This document shows positions 24,048 to 32,885 of a stretch of DNA of 36,969 nt, piece by piece. The notes beneath the pieces were generated by a model that ran no database searches, was not told where the DNA came from, and saw only the letters and a list, made by a program, of their open reading frames with translations. The stretch comes from Anaerolineae bacterium. Its GTDB lineage: Bacteria; Chloroflexota; Anaerolineae; Anaerolineales; Villigracilaceae. A program made the position numbers and the translations under genes. The DNA is taken from positions 1-36,969 of the forward strand of contig JAFLCF010000018.1 of assembly GCA_017303735.1 (NCBI GenBank), written 5' to 3'. Each line of letters opens with the position of its first letter. Position 1 is the first letter of the stretch.

Positions 24048-25133
24048 ATGAATAACTCATTCGAAACTCTACATACCATCGCAGAAAAATTCGCCTCCGG
24101 CAACAGCGTCAGCGCTGTGACAGAATTTGGCAACGGAAATATCAACGACACCTACATCGTCACCTGCTCCCCACAGGAAAAATTCGTCCTTCAACGCATC
24201 AATACTCACGTCTTCAAACAGCCCTCTCTCATTATGCAGAACATGCGCGCCTTCACAGAACACGTCCATCGGCGTGTGCGGCTGGAGGGTCGTGTATGGG
24301 ATTCGCCGCGAGTGATCCCAGCGCAAGACGGCAACGACTATTTCATCGATTCGGAGAACGGCTTCTGGCGTGCGATCAGCTTCATTGATAATGCGCGCTC
24401 TTTCGATACCATCACCGACTCCACGCATGCCCGTGAAGTCGGTTACGCCCTCGGCACCTTCCAAAGCCTCATCAGCGACCTGCCCATCGACTCACTGGCA
24501 GATACGCTCGAAGGCTTTCATATTACCCCGCGTTATCTGCAGCATTACGATACGGTCTTCCCACAGCACAAACGGCAGCTCTCTCCCGAAGTAAAACATG
24601 GCATTCAATTCATCGAAGAGCGGCGCGCCTTTGCCTTCACCCTCGAAGATGCGGGTCTGCCCCTGCGACCCATTCACGGCGACCCGAAGGTCAACAACGT
24701 CATGGTCCACAACGACACGGGCAAAGCCATCAGCATCGTCGATCTCGATACCGTCAAACCGGGACTCGTCCATTACGATATCGGCGACTGCATCCGCTCT
24801 GGAAGCAACCCATTGGGTGAGGATGCGGAAAACTGGCAGGCGGTTCACTACAACCCCGAAATTGGCGCAGCGCTTCTTGAAGGATACCTCGCCGAAGCCC
24901 AAGCCTTCTTAACCCCAGCCGATTATGAACATCTCTATACCTCCATTCGTTTACTTGCATTCGAACTTGGCTTGCGTTTCTTCAGTGACTATCTGGCAGG
25001 CGATGTTTACTTTAAAGTGAAATACCCCGAGCACAACTTACAGCGTGCCTTGGTCCAATTTCAGCTGACCCAGTCGATCGAGGCGCATGAGGCGGAGATC
25101 CGCAACAGCATCCAAAAAGTGGTCAAAGCATAG
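24048..25133 (+). CDS. N-acetylhexosamine 1-kinase-like phosphotransferase
   Basis: This is a cytoplasmic APH-fold kinase of 361 residues. GNGNINDTYIV (28-38), then VLQRINTHVFKQPSLIMQNM, is close to the N-terminus of NahK-type anomeric sugar kinases. The catalytic loop HGDPKVNN (210-217; Asp212, Asn217) and the metal site VDLDT (231-235) are intact. NahK phosphorylates GlcNAc or GalNAc at C1. This activity is inferred and other sugars or choline-like substrates remain possible. A TATCCT hexamer ends 11 nt before the ATG without a clear Shine-Dalgarno. The DOMON-like gene downstream, a putative carbohydrate-binding fold, fits a sugar-related context. Confidence 0.85.
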   Translation: MNNSFETLHTIAEKFASGNSVSAVTEFGNGNINDTYIVTCSPQEKFVLQRINTHVFKQPSLIMQNMRAFTEHVHRRVRLEGRVWDSPRVIPAQDGNDYFIDSENGFWRAISFIDNARSFDTITDSTHAREVGYALGTFQSLISDLPIDSLADTLEGFHITPRYLQHYDTVFPQHKRQLSPEVKHGIQFIEERRAFAFTLEDAGLPLRPIHGDPKVNNVMVHNDTGKAISIVDLDTVKPGLVHYDIGDCIRSGSNPLGEDAENWQAVHYNPEIGAALLEGYLAEAQAFLTPADYEHLYTSIRLLAFELGLRFFSDYLAGDVYFKVKYPEHNLQRALVQFQLTQSIEAHEAEIRNSIQKVVKA

Positions 25134-25143
25134 GGAAGAATCC

Positions 25144-25671
25144 TTGCAACCCTTCATCCTCACTCCTTTTCCTGCAAGTGACCTGCCGGAGATAAAGATC
25201 ACGGGCGAGATCGAGCGGGTGGAAGATCAACTTTCTGTGCGATATTTTGTCAATGGGGATGTTGATTCTATCAAACTGCCTGACATCACTGAAGTGCCTA
25301 TGCGCAAAGACGATCTGTGGAAGATGACGTGTTTTGAGATCTTCATTGCGCCTGAAGGGCAAACCCAATACTGGGAATTCAACATGTCGCCTTCGGGCAA
25401 TTGGAATGTGTATCGCATGGACGCATATCGCCAGGTCAACATGCGCGAAGAGGTTTTGTTCACCAGCCTGCCATTCACTTTCCACAAAGCGAATCATGAA
25501 TTAAGGTTGGATATTTCCATCGATCTATCTTGTATCCTTTTGGCAGAGCAAAAAATAAATATTGGGGTCACAGCTATCATTCAAACCTTTGATGGGCGCG
25601 AGAGCTATTGGGCGCTCACCCACCCCGGCACACAGGCAGATTTCCACCTTCGGGATGGGTTTATACGATAG
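25144..25671 (+). CDS. DOMON-like domain protein
   Basis: The product, about 175 residues, has a single beta-sandwich resembling the DOMON-like/carbohydrate-binding module 9 group: CFEIFIAPEGQTQYWEFNMSPSGNW in the middle and GRESYWALTHPGTQADFHLRDGF at the end. There is no signal peptide, so it is cytoplasmic as drawn. The TTG at 25144 has GGGAAG a few nt upstream. An ATG at 25087 in the same frame would overlap the kinase gene by 47 bp with a Lys/Arg-rich lead and is less likely. The ligand is unknown, and a sugar or haem are the known options for the fold. Confidence 0.78.
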   Translation: MQPFILTPFPASDLPEIKITGEIERVEDQLSVRYFVNGDVDSIKLPDITEVPMRKDDLWKMTCFEIFIAPEGQTQYWEFNMSPSGNWNVYRMDAYRQVNMREEVLFTSLPFTFHKANHELRLDISIDLSCILLAEQKINIGVTAIIQTFDGRESYWALTHPGTQADFHLRDGFIR

Positions 25672-25695
25672 AAAAGGAAAGCAGGTCCTTCAGCA

Positions 25696-26736
25696 GTGAA
25701 TAAACTCAATAACATTCAAGCGTTACGCGGGGTTGCCGTTTTGGTGGTCGTTTTTTCTCATCTACTGGTGATCGAAAAAAAATTCGGCGGGGCGAATACC
25801 CTTTTGCCAGAGTGGATGCAATTCGGCATCTTCGGCGTGGACCTCTTCTTCGTAATCAGTGGGTTTGTAATGGTGACGGTGACTCGCGGAAAATTCCAGA
25901 ATCTGCGGCACTCCCTGCTTTTTCTCTATCATCGCGTCTCAAGAATATATCCACTGTATTGGGTGTACACCACGCTGGCGCTGATCGTCTTTCTCATCCA
26001 ACCATCGTGGGTGAACAGTTCGCAAGGCAATCAAGTGGATATTCTGGCTTCATACCTGCTGTTACCCGATGAACTACTGCCGCTTGTGCAAGTCGGCTGG
26101 ACGTTGATCCACGAGATGTATTTTTATCTTGTATTCTTCGTCATTCTGCTGTTGGTGCCTGAAAAGTTCATGCCACTATCCATGCTGGTGTGGGGCGCGG
26201 TGATCGTCGTCTTTGGTAGATCGACTGGAAGCCCAACCTATAACCTTGTGTTCCATCCGCTGACCATCGAATTCCTTGTCGGGTGTATTTTGGCATGGCA
26301 TTACCATCAATTCGCCAACATCAAGATCAATGCGAATTGGCTGGTCGGCATTGCAAGCCTTGGCATGATCGCCGCAATTATTGGATTTGTCTCTTTCGTC
26401 GCTCAGACCGGCTCCGCCCCAGATGGCTGGTGGCGGCTCGCCATTTATGGGACTCCCGCCATGGTAATCGTCGCCAGCATCACGCATGCCGAACGGAATG
26501 GGAACACGCTGCCCAATTTCCTGATTCAATCAGGGAATGCGTCGTATTCGATCTATCTCTCGCACCTGTTCACCATCAATGTTGTGGGCAGGGTTTGGAA
26601 ATTTTTCAGCACCGATGCGATCTACGATAATTTGATCGTTGTTCCAGTTATATTCTTATTTGTGCTGGTTGTTGGTTTTCTGAGTTATAGACTTGTTGAA
26701 GTCCCGCTTTTGTCTTTGAGCCGGAAGATTGCTTAG
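25696..26736 (+). CDS. Acyltransferase 3 family membrane protein
   Basis: This multi-pass membrane O-acyltransferase has 346 residues and about ten hydrophobic segments. The family start is clear (IQALRGVAVLVVVFSHL, with the catalytic-type His22), and VDLFFVISGFVMV and YHRVSRIYPLYWVY follow as in OafA/YrhL-type enzymes. These acylate sugars of surface glycans or peptidoglycan using cytoplasmic acyl donors. The GTG start at 25696 is 24 bp after the DOMON gene, with AGGAAAG upstream. The actual acceptor is unknown. Confidence 0.88.
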   Translation: MNKLNNIQALRGVAVLVVVFSHLLVIEKKFGGANTLLPEWMQFGIFGVDLFFVISGFVMVTVTRGKFQNLRHSLLFLYHRVSRIYPLYWVYTTLALIVFLIQPSWVNSSQGNQVDILASYLLLPDELLPLVQVGWTLIHEMYFYLVFFVILLLVPEKFMPLSMLVWGAVIVVFGRSTGSPTYNLVFHPLTIEFLVGCILAWHYHQFANIKINANWLVGIASLGMIAAIIGFVSFVAQTGSAPDGWWRLAIYGTPAMVIVASITHAERNGNTLPNFLIQSGNASYSIYLSHLFTINVVGRVWKFFSTDAIYDNLIVVPVIFLFVLVVGFLSYRLVEVPLLSLSRKIA

Positions 26737-26760
26737 TTTACACAATTCGCGCAAGCATCC

Positions 26761-26790
26761 GACCGCGGTCTGCTGTCAGCGGTCATTTTA
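26761..26790 (+). terminator. Possible terminator after the acyltransferase gene
   Basis: A short stem GACCGC/GCGGTC (26761-26766, 26779-26784) is followed by ATTTTATTC. The stem is only 6 bp with a 12-nt loop, so this is a weak candidate. Confidence 0.4.
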
Positions 26791-26852
26791 TTCAGAGTTT
26801 GATTTAGTGCGATGCGAGACGAGTTAAAACCCAGGTTGTCAGCAAGCACAAC

Positions 26853-27632
26853 TCAGTGCGTAAACTGATACAACAACACACCAGCAGCTACGGAAAGATT
26901 AAGCGAGCTGACACGTCCGCGCATGGGCAGGGAGATGCTGACATCACAGGCGGCGAGTTGTTCGGGGGAGAGTCCTTTTTGTTCGGTGCCGAGCAACAAG
27001 ACCCAGGGAGTTTGTGGAATGAGGGTGTGATAATCCACGTCGGCTTTGGCTGAGGTGCCGATGAGTTGATGCCCGCCTGTGCGCGCCCAATTGAGAAATT
27101 CGTCGAAGGAGGTTTGGATGACGGGCTTCCAGAATAGGGTGCCCATGCTGGCGCGTATGACGGTAGGATGATACAACTCGACGCCGCCTTCAAGGAGGAA
27201 GAGCGCATCGGCGCCGACAGCATCTAGCGTGCGCAGGATGGTGCCGAGGTTGCCGGGGTCTTGCGGTGAGACCAACGCCACAGCGCGGGTTATGGATTTC
27301 ACATTTTCAAATGTATATTTTTTTTGCTTCACCATCGCAAGGATGCCCTGCGGGTTTTCTTTATCAGCCAGGGATTCGATCACTGAAACAGAAACAGGCT
27401 GGAGTTTAAGATTGAGGCGTTCGGCGCGGGCGAGCAAGTCTTTGGCGAATGCGCTGGTTAACAAGTCGGGCGCGTATAAAATCGAGTCGATATCCCAATT
27501 GGCTTCGATGGCTTCGCCTACATGCGTAATGCCTTCTACCAGAAATTGACCGAACTCTGTGCGCATTTTTTTCTGACGCAAGGCGCGGACATGTTTGATG
27601 AAAGGATTCGCTGTGCTGGTTAAGATTTCCAT
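26853..27632 (-). CDS. TrmH/SpoU-family RNA 2'-O-ribose methyltransferase
   Basis: The 259-residue SPOUT enzyme uses S-adenosylmethionine to methylate a ribose in rRNA or tRNA. The N-terminal substrate-binding part (about 1-95, KHVRALRQKKMRTEFGQFLVEG) resembles the L30e-like domain of RlmB/TsnR-type members. The three SPOUT motifs are present: PGNLGTILRTLDAVG (motif 1), LLGTEQKGLSPEQL (motif 2) and SLPMRGRVSSLNLSVAAGVLLYQ (motif 3, forming the knot). The target nucleotide cannot be predicted. It diverges from the 3D-domain lipoprotein gene across a 45-bp gap. Confidence 0.92.
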   Translation of the reverse strand: MEILTSTANPFIKHVRALRQKKMRTEFGQFLVEGITHVGEAIEANWDIDSILYAPDLLTSAFAKDLLARAERLNLKLQPVSVSVIESLADKENPQGILAMVKQKKYTFENVKSITRAVALVSPQDPGNLGTILRTLDAVGADALFLLEGGVELYHPTVIRASMGTLFWKPVIQTSFDEFLNWARTGGHQLIGTSAKADVDYHTLIPQTPWVLLLGTEQKGLSPEQLAACDVSISLPMRGRVSSLNLSVAAGVLLYQFTH

Positions 27633-27677
27633 GCGCAGAATTGTATCCGAAAAATCCTGTAGTATGATTTGAGCACC

Positions 27678-28892
27678 ATGAAAACTCTTCGCTGGCTGTT
27701 GCCGGCATTTTTACTGCTTGCTTGTCAGGCGCAAGGCTCGCGTACGGTGACCATTCGCGATGGCGGCGAGACACGCACAATAAGTACAAGCGAGACCATG
27801 CCGTTGTTGATCCTCAACGAAGCAGGCATCACGGCGCAGCCGACTGACCGGGTGCTGGTGAACGGGGTTGCGTTTGGGCTGGAGGATGAAATTTCTCTGG
27901 CAGGCAACCTTGATATACAACTATTTCGGACGGTAAGTGTGCGGCTGATTTCCCCGCAATTGGATAAGACGATCTTGACCTCTGCGATGACGGTTGCGGA
28001 TGTGTTGAATGAAGATGGAATCGTGCTTGGCAGCCTGGATGAAGTGCGCCCGCCGCTGACGACGCCGATCACGGACTCGTTGACCATTAGCATTTTCCCT
28101 GCGCAAGAATTGACGGTCACCACGGGCGGCATGGTGGTGAATATCCGCTCTACGGCACGGACGGTTGGTGAGGCATTGGCTGAGGCGGGGCTTCCGCTGA
28201 TGGGGTTGGATACCAGCTCCCCGGCGGAGAATGAGCCGCTGCCTGCTGATGGGCAGATCACGGTGCGGCGCGTGAGTGAGTCTATTGTGGTGGAGCTGCA
28301 ATCGATTCCATTTGACAGTGAAGAAAGCGAATCGGCGGATGTGGCGTTTGGGTCGCAGGAAATTTTGCAGAACGGCGTGAATGGAGTCGCCATGGTGCGC
28401 ACGCGCATCCGGTTTGAAGATGGCGTGGAAGTGAGCCGCGTGCAGGAAGAAAAGACAACGTTGAAAGAGCCGGTGACCCAGATCATTGCAACGGGGTCGA
28501 AGATCGTGCTTTCGCCAGCAGATGGTGATGCGCCTTACCCGTATTGGTTCGCAACACAGATGTATGCTTCTTGGTACTCGCCTTGCAATTCTGGTACGGG
28601 CAGTTGTTCGTATGGAACGGCATCAGGAGAGCGGGCGGGGTATGGGATTGTGGCGGTGGATTATTCGATCTATTCGTATCTCGCGGGTATGCGGGTGTAC
28701 ATCCCTGGGTATGGGGTGGCAACCATCGGCGATACGGGTGGCGGACCGATCATTGAAACTGCGTTTGGGGTGGCGCGCACACAATGGATCGACCTTGGGT
28801 ATGACGATAATAATATCGGGGCGCTCTCGGGTTGGGTGACAGTATATTTTCTTGAACCGGCTCCGGCGGAGATTCCGTATTTTTTGAAGTAG
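27678..28892 (+). CDS. DUF348/G5/3D-domain lipoprotein (Rpf/YabE-like)
   Basis: The 404-residue exported protein has a lipobox (LLLAC, Cys16), about three DUF348-like ubiquitin folds (22-80, 85-140, 142-198), a G5-like domain (about 200-275) and a C-terminal 3D domain (about 295-384) with the three aspartates Asp328, Asp352 (GDTGG) and Asp372 (WIDLG). This order is that of Rpf/YabE/YocH-like wall proteins. 3D domains belong to the double-psi beta-barrel lytic transglycosylases, so peptidoglycan cleavage on the cell surface is likely. The start ATG at 27678 follows TATGAT by 9 nt with only a weak GAG before it, which suggests a leaderless or short-leader mRNA. An LCP-family gene follows. Confidence 0.88.
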   Translation: MKTLRWLLPAFLLLACQAQGSRTVTIRDGGETRTISTSETMPLLILNEAGITAQPTDRVLVNGVAFGLEDEISLAGNLDIQLFRTVSVRLISPQLDKTILTSAMTVADVLNEDGIVLGSLDEVRPPLTTPITDSLTISIFPAQELTVTTGGMVVNIRSTARTVGEALAEAGLPLMGLDTSSPAENEPLPADGQITVRRVSESIVVELQSIPFDSEESESADVAFGSQEILQNGVNGVAMVRTRIRFEDGVEVSRVQEEKTTLKEPVTQIIATGSKIVLSPADGDAPYPYWFATQMYASWYSPCNSGTGSCSYGTASGERAGYGIVAVDYSIYSYLAGMRVYIPGYGVATIGDTGGGPIIETAFGVARTQWIDLGYDDNNIGALSGWVTVYFLEPAPAEIPYFLK

Positions 28893-29058
28893 ATTTTGTT
28901 TTGCAGCAGAGGTTTGAGAGGAAGAGATTTTTGGTACACGGATTTTTTTATTATGAGAGACTCTTTGCCACTGAGGTCACGGAGGTTTGGAGGAAGGGCT
29001 TTAAGTGCTCTGTGTTGGGACGCTGATTTTTTGTGTGTGTTTTTTTACGAGACATTTC

Positions 29059-29091
29059 TGCTCCAGCAAGGGCTAAGCCCCTGCTAGAGCA
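29059..29091. repeat. Intergenic hairpin upstream of the LCP gene
   Basis: TGCTC-AGCA-GGGC (29059-29073) pairs with GCCC-TGCT-GAGCA (29077-29091) with two mismatches and a TAA loop. No T tract follows on either strand. It may be a weak terminator for the lipoprotein gene or an extragenic palindrome. The rest of 28893-29058 holds only a GCCACTGAG-type repeat fragment. Confidence 0.5.
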
Positions 29092-29133
29092 ATGTATAAC
29101 CTGCCATTCTACGGATAAAATATAGCCTTCACT

Positions 29134-30276
29134 ATGACTAGATCTCAACGTATTACGATTGCTTTTCTTTCTTTTATTGCCCTATCGCTTGCGGTGGCGC
29201 TCGGCATTTATGCCTTTCGCTCGCTGCAAACGATTGCTCAACAGCCATTAGGACCCGTCCTGCCGAGTATGCCGACCCAGTCGCCTCCGCCGACGTGGAC
29301 GGTGCCTGCAAATACGACGCCAACCCAGGGGGTCAATCAGGTGGTGCAACAAGCTACCATTGCGCCGACCAGTACGCCGGGTCCGATGTGCGGCGGACCG
29401 ATGCTGATGAATGTGCTCGTCATCGGGGCAGACACGCGCGGCGATAATTATCTTTACGGGCTGGGCGATGCGATCCGCTTGGTGCGGGTGGATTTTATGA
29501 CGCCGAAGATCAGTGCGCTTGAATTCCCACGCGATCTGTGGGTGGAGATCCCGCATATTTCAGATAATTTGAACGGGCAAGATCACGAGAAATTAAATCA
29601 AGCCTATCTTTATGGGCAGCCGGGTTTCAAATATTGGGACGACCCCTCTGAAGGTTCGGGGTTGACGGCGTTGACCCTGAACAAGAATTTTGGCGCAAGC
29701 ATTGACCATTATGTGACCGTGAATATGCGTACCTTTGAGCATATCATCGACGCGATGGGCGGCATTGAGGTGGAGATCCCGAATGAGGATGTTGCCAAAA
29801 CCGCCGACCTGGCTGTGGGTACGCATCTGCTAAACGGGGCACAAGCTTTGAAGCTGGCTCGCAACCGTCAGGGCGGTAGTTTCGAGCGGGCTGATAATCA
29901 AAACCTGGTGTTGTGTGCGGTGCGCAAAAAACTCGCCAGCCCGCAGATCATTCCGCAAATCCCCGCCATGATCGAGACTTTTCAAGATAATATCCGCACT
30001 GATTTCACGCCTGAGCAATTGGCGCAGTTGGCATGCCTTGCCACGCGCATGCCGCCAGAAAATATCACGCTTGCCAGCTTCCCCGGCGATCTCTTTAAAC
30101 AGACGCGTGTTTTCGACCCGGTCTTCGATAAACGCATTGCGATTCTCGATGCCGATTTTGCCATCTTGAGCGATTTTGTGACGCGCTTTCAATTGGGCAC
30201 GTGGCCCCTGCCCAGCACATCTTCTGCCTCTTCCTCTGTGATCGACGAAGAAGACGCCCCATCGGTATGCCAATGA
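29134..30276 (+). CDS. LytR-CpsA-Psr (LCP) family cell-wall ligase
   Basis: This is a membrane-anchored enzyme of 380 residues: N-terminal helix (about 8-28), a Pro/Thr linker (about 38-82) and the extracytoplasmic LCP domain (about 92-290). Polyprenyl-phosphate contact residues are visible in GADTRGD (98-104), GDAIRLVRVD (111-120), FPRDLW (131-136), KLNQAY and LKLARNRQGG. LCP proteins transfer secondary glycopolymers from lipid carriers to peptidoglycan. A Cys-containing C-terminal tail (after about 330) is unassigned. TAAAAT lies 12 nt before the ATG and no Shine-Dalgarno is seen. The stop overlaps the rsmA start as ATGA. Confidence 0.9.
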   Translation: MTRSQRITIAFLSFIALSLAVALGIYAFRSLQTIAQQPLGPVLPSMPTQSPPPTWTVPANTTPTQGVNQVVQQATIAPTSTPGPMCGGPMLMNVLVIGADTRGDNYLYGLGDAIRLVRVDFMTPKISALEFPRDLWVEIPHISDNLNGQDHEKLNQAYLYGQPGFKYWDDPSEGSGLTALTLNKNFGASIDHYVTVNMRTFEHIIDAMGGIEVEIPNEDVAKTADLAVGTHLLNGAQALKLARNRQGGSFERADNQNLVLCAVRKKLASPQIIPQIPAMIETFQDNIRTDFTPEQLAQLACLATRMPPENITLASFPGDLFKQTRVFDPVFDKRIAILDADFAILSDFVTRFQLGTWPLPSTSSASSSVIDEEDAPSVCQ

Positions 30277-31118
30277 ACACTTCTTCCATCCCACCGCTTA
30301 ATGCTGCAGCTGTGCTCAAACGCTATGGTCTGCGCGCCGATAAAAGCCTCGGGCAAAATTTTTTGCAAGATCATTTTGCGCTTGAAAAAATTGCGCATGC
30401 CGCTGAGATTCAGGCGGATGACTGTGTTTTGGAGATTGGTCCTGGCCTTGGCAGCCTGACACGCTATTTGGCTGTCTCTGCCCGTGTCGTTACAGCGGTC
30501 GAACTGGACGCAGACCTGCTGCCACCACTCAAAGCGGTTCTTACGCCGCATGCGAATGTGCGCATTGTGCAGGGTGATATTTTAGAGTTGCAGGTTTCTG
30601 ATTTGGTAGACCAGAGCGGGTATATTGTGGCGGCGAACATTCCGTATAACATTACGTCTGCCATTATTCGGCATTTGCTCGAGAGCACGCCGAAGCCGCG
30701 TCGAATTGTGTTGACCATTCAAAAGGAAGTGGCGGAGCGCATCTGTGCCACGCCCGGTGACCTGAGTTTGTTGGCGTTAAGCGTGCAGGTGTATGGCAAG
30801 CCGCGCATCGAAGCCAAGATCCCTGCCGGAGCCTTTCACCCCGTCCCCAACGTCGACTCTGCCATCCTGCGCATCGACATCTACGACGAACCCCTGATCG
30901 CCATTGACATGCTGCCCAACTTCTTCAAAGTGATCAAAGCAGGCTTTAGCCAAAAACGGAAGACGCTACGCAATTCGCTCTCGGCAGGTTTGCAGATGAA
31001 ACCCGCCCAAGCAGAAGCCCTGCTCACCCAAGCAGGCATTGACCCGATGCGCCGCGCCGAGACATTGTCCATTGAAGAGTGGAAAGCTCTGTGCGAGGGG
31101 ACGGGGCAGGTTGTATAA
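30273..31118 (+). CDS. rsmA: 16S rRNA (adenine1518-N6/adenine1519-N6)-dimethyltransferase
   Basis: The enzyme (also called KsgA) dimethylates two adjacent adenines at the 3' end of 16S rRNA during small-subunit assembly. From the ATG at 30273, which overlaps the LCP stop (ATGA), it has 281 residues. Motifs are intact: GQNFLQD (27-33), the SAM-binding GPGLG (56-60), VELD, and NIPYN (122-126). The C-terminal helical domain ends with RRAETLSIEEWKAL. An alternative in-frame ATG two codons upstream and a longer frame inside the LCP gene are less likely. It is the last core gene before the cassette array, which begins about 25 bp past its stop. Confidence 0.95.
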   Translation: MNTSSIPPLNAAAVLKRYGLRADKSLGQNFLQDHFALEKIAHAAEIQADDCVLEIGPGLGSLTRYLAVSARVVTAVELDADLLPPLKAVLTPHANVRIVQGDILELQVSDLVDQSGYIVAANIPYNITSAIIRHLLESTPKPRRIVLTIQKEVAERICATPGDLSLLALSVQVYGKPRIEAKIPAGAFHPVPNVDSAILRIDIYDEPLIAIDMLPNFFKVIKAGFSQKRKTLRNSLSAGLQMKPAQAEALLTQAGIDPMRRAETLSIEEWKALCEGTGQVV

Positions 31119-31141
31119 TGCTGTTATGCAATCTACAAGGT

Positions 31142-31230
31142 GTTAGACAGCGAAATCGCTGTTATGTACCCCATTTTGGGTGCTTATCCCACAGGGACTT
31201 TACAGCGCGCTGTATAAACAGTAGTTAGGC
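31142..31230 (+). other. Left boundary site, attI-like or aberrant attC
   Basis: The right end GTTAGGC (31224-31230) fits GTTRRRY and marks the start of cassette 1. The left end carries GTTAGAC (31142-31148) in the same orientation rather than an inverted RYYYAAC core, as in an attI-like site. In between are two strong palindromes, ACAGCGAAATCGCTGT (31147-31162) and TACAGCGCGCTGTA (31201-31214). Confidence 0.5.
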
Positions 31231-31266
31231 GCTTGTCATTCATAATTCAATCAAAGGTGAATAATA

Positions 31267-31914
31267 ATGAAGTTGATTATCAAAGATACGATTTTCGATG
31301 ATTTTCCTGAATTGGTTTTGGGGATTGTCATTTTGCACGATATTGACAACTCACAAAATAAGGCTGAAATTACAGAAATGTTACGGCAAGCCGAATCAGC
31401 ACTTTCAAGTAAATTTGGAAGCACTCCAGTTATTGAGCATCCCTATATCGCAACTTGGCGGGAAGCCTATCGAAAGTTTGGAGCAAAGCCGAAAGATTAT
31501 CCTTCATCCGTTGAAAACTTAACGAGAAGGGTATTAAATGGCGCAACGATTGGACATATCAATAATCTTGTGTCTTTGTACAATACAATTTCATTACGTC
31601 ATATTTTGCCCGTTGGGGGCGAAGATTTAGACAAAATTACTGGCGACATTTTATTAACACGCGCTGGTAATGACGAACCCGCTATTTTTCTTTTAGGTGA
31701 AAAAGAAGCACGCGCCCCGCGTGAAGGTGAAATTATTTATAAAGATGAAGTTGGCGCAATTTGCAGACGCTGGAATTGGAAAGAAGCGGATAGAACGAAA
31801 TTAACCCAAGAAACAAAGAACTCTTTTTTGGTAATTGAATCGCTACCACCCGTTCCCCGTGATACAGTCGAAACCGCAGTGATTGCAGAAGAAATCCGCA
31901 AGCAAGGCAAGTGA
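31267..31914 (+). CDS. Cassette 1: B3/B4 tRNA-binding-domain protein
   Basis: The 215-residue protein is a free-standing B3/B4 domain, the fold found in the PheRS beta subunit that recognises and edits tRNA. Landmarks are GIVILHDIDNSQNKAE near the N-terminus, ATWREAYRKFGAKPKDYPSS and LVSLYNTISLRHILPVGGED in the core, and KDEVGAICRRWNWKEADRT near the end. Stand-alone copies are widespread, and some are thought to deacylate or bind tRNA or free amino acids. The start is an ATG after AAAGGTG. The coding DNA is AT-rich compared with rsmA just upstream. It is the first gene of the cassette array. Confidence 0.85.
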   Translation: MKLIIKDTIFDDFPELVLGIVILHDIDNSQNKAEITEMLRQAESALSSKFGSTPVIEHPYIATWREAYRKFGAKPKDYPSSVENLTRRVLNGATIGHINNLVSLYNTISLRHILPVGGEDLDKITGDILLTRAGNDEPAIFLLGEKEARAPREGEIIYKDEVGAICRRWNWKEADRTKLTQETKNSFLVIESLPPVPRDTVETAVIAEEIRKQGK

Positions 31915-31931
31915 GTCTTCAATGCAACCAG

Positions 31932-32062
31932 CGCCTAACAAAGCGTGCACCTGACGTGTGGGATTCTGCGGCATTTTCAGGCATTTTTCTCGCTTCGAGT
32001 TTTTCCTGCTCCCAAGCAGAATCCACGCCCGCCCACACGCAGGTAACGCAAACCGTTGGGCG
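31932..32062 (+). other. attC-like site 1-2
   Basis: GCCTAAC (31933-31939) and GTTGGGC (32055-32061) are the outer cores. Inside, CCTGACGTGTGGGATTCTGC on the left pairs with GCAGAATC and CCCACACGCAGG on the right, with an unpaired loop-side insertion. AAAGCGTG opposite ACGCAAACC supplies the inner boxes. The whole element folds into one long imperfect hairpin. This is the most complete site in the window. Confidence 0.75.
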
Positions 32063-32094
32063 TTTCCGCACTAATCACAATAAGGAGAACATAC

Positions 32095-32652
32095 ATGAAG
32101 GCATGTATTAATCATGTTGCCGTTTTATTACCATCATTAACAAATGCCATTACCAGACTTCGAAAAGATGGGATTAATGTTGAGCCTCCTCAAAAATTTA
32201 TTTCAGAAGGAACCGAAGAATCGTATGCGGGTTTAGAAAAATTACATGCTCGCTTACTTCTGATGACGCCTATTGGTACTGGTCAATATAAAAGAGCTTT
32301 GGAAAAGAGAGGGGCTGGGTTGCATCATATTGCCATTGACGTGGATGATATAGAAGCGTTCATTTTTAAAATGAGTTCCACAGGTTGGTTGCTACACCCA
32401 TCAAGCCTTCAACGATACAAGGAGGGGTTAGCCATCTACTTCGCACGACCAGGAGTTAACACTCTCATTGAAGTTGAAAAAAGAAAAGTAAAAATCTATG
32501 ATAACTTCATCAATAAAATATATATTCCCGTAGAACGCGGAAAAGAAAAATACATAACTGACCTGTCTTTGAAAAACCTAATACCAACAACTAGTAAAGT
32601 TTTCAAATTCCAAATTAACAGTAAAATGTACACAATAAAAATGCTTCTTTAA
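32095..32652 (+). CDS. Cassette 2: VOC-fold (glyoxalase-like) protein
   Basis: The first 130 residues form one vicinal-oxygen-chelate domain: INHVAVLLPSL with His7, GAGLHHIAIDVDDIEAF with His77/His78, and NTLIEVE with Glu126, which are the usual metal ligands as in methylmalonyl-CoA epimerase. A 55-residue Lys-rich tail of unknown role follows. The ATG at 32095 is preceded by AAGGAG. The substrate is not predictable. AT-rich composition and flanking attC-like sites support acquisition as a cassette. Confidence 0.82.
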   Translation: MKACINHVAVLLPSLTNAITRLRKDGINVEPPQKFISEGTEESYAGLEKLHARLLLMTPIGTGQYKRALEKRGAGLHHIAIDVDDIEAFIFKMSSTGWLLHPSSLQRYKEGLAIYFARPGVNTLIEVEKRKVKIYDNFINKIYIPVERGKEKYITDLSLKNLIPTTSKVFKFQINSKMYTIKMLL

Positions 32653-32744
32653 TTCAACCAACAATCGCTTCAGATTACTAATGGCTTGTTGCGAAGTACA
32701 TTGGTGTCTTGTTTCAATCAGCGAGTCTAGCGAAACAAAAACGC

Positions 32745-32857
32745 CGCCGAACAAAGCGTGTAGCAACTGTCTTGAAAGTCAGGAGCAAAACCATTTTTCT
32801 AGTGGGACTGCTTCGCCCGGTCCGCGAGACAGGGCAGGTAACGCAAACCGTTGGGCG
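32745..32857 (+). other. attC-like site 2-3
   Basis: GCCGAAC (32746-32752) and GTTGGGC (32850-32856) are the outer cores, with AAAGCGTG and ACGCAAACC as inner boxes. CTGTCT near the left pairs with AGACAG near the right. The apex holds a small hairpin, GGGACTGCTTCGCCCGGTCC. The stretch 32653-32744 before it has no gene. Confidence 0.7.
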
Positions 32858-32885
32858 CTAAGAGACTTCAAAGTTGGGAAGATAT

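Noticed and set aside
27725..28486. 253-residue open frame on the - strand inside the 3D-domain lipoprotein gene
   Set aside because: Ser/Thr/Arg-rich antisense frame with no recognisable domain and no upstream signals. The + strand gene has clear domains over the same bases.
28893..29058. Small gene between the 3D lipoprotein and the LCP gene (63-residue frame at 28896)
   Set aside because: The frame has no ribosome site, runs through a GCCACTGAG-type repeat fragment and T runs, and its product is a Phe/Cys/Arg-rich string without domain features.
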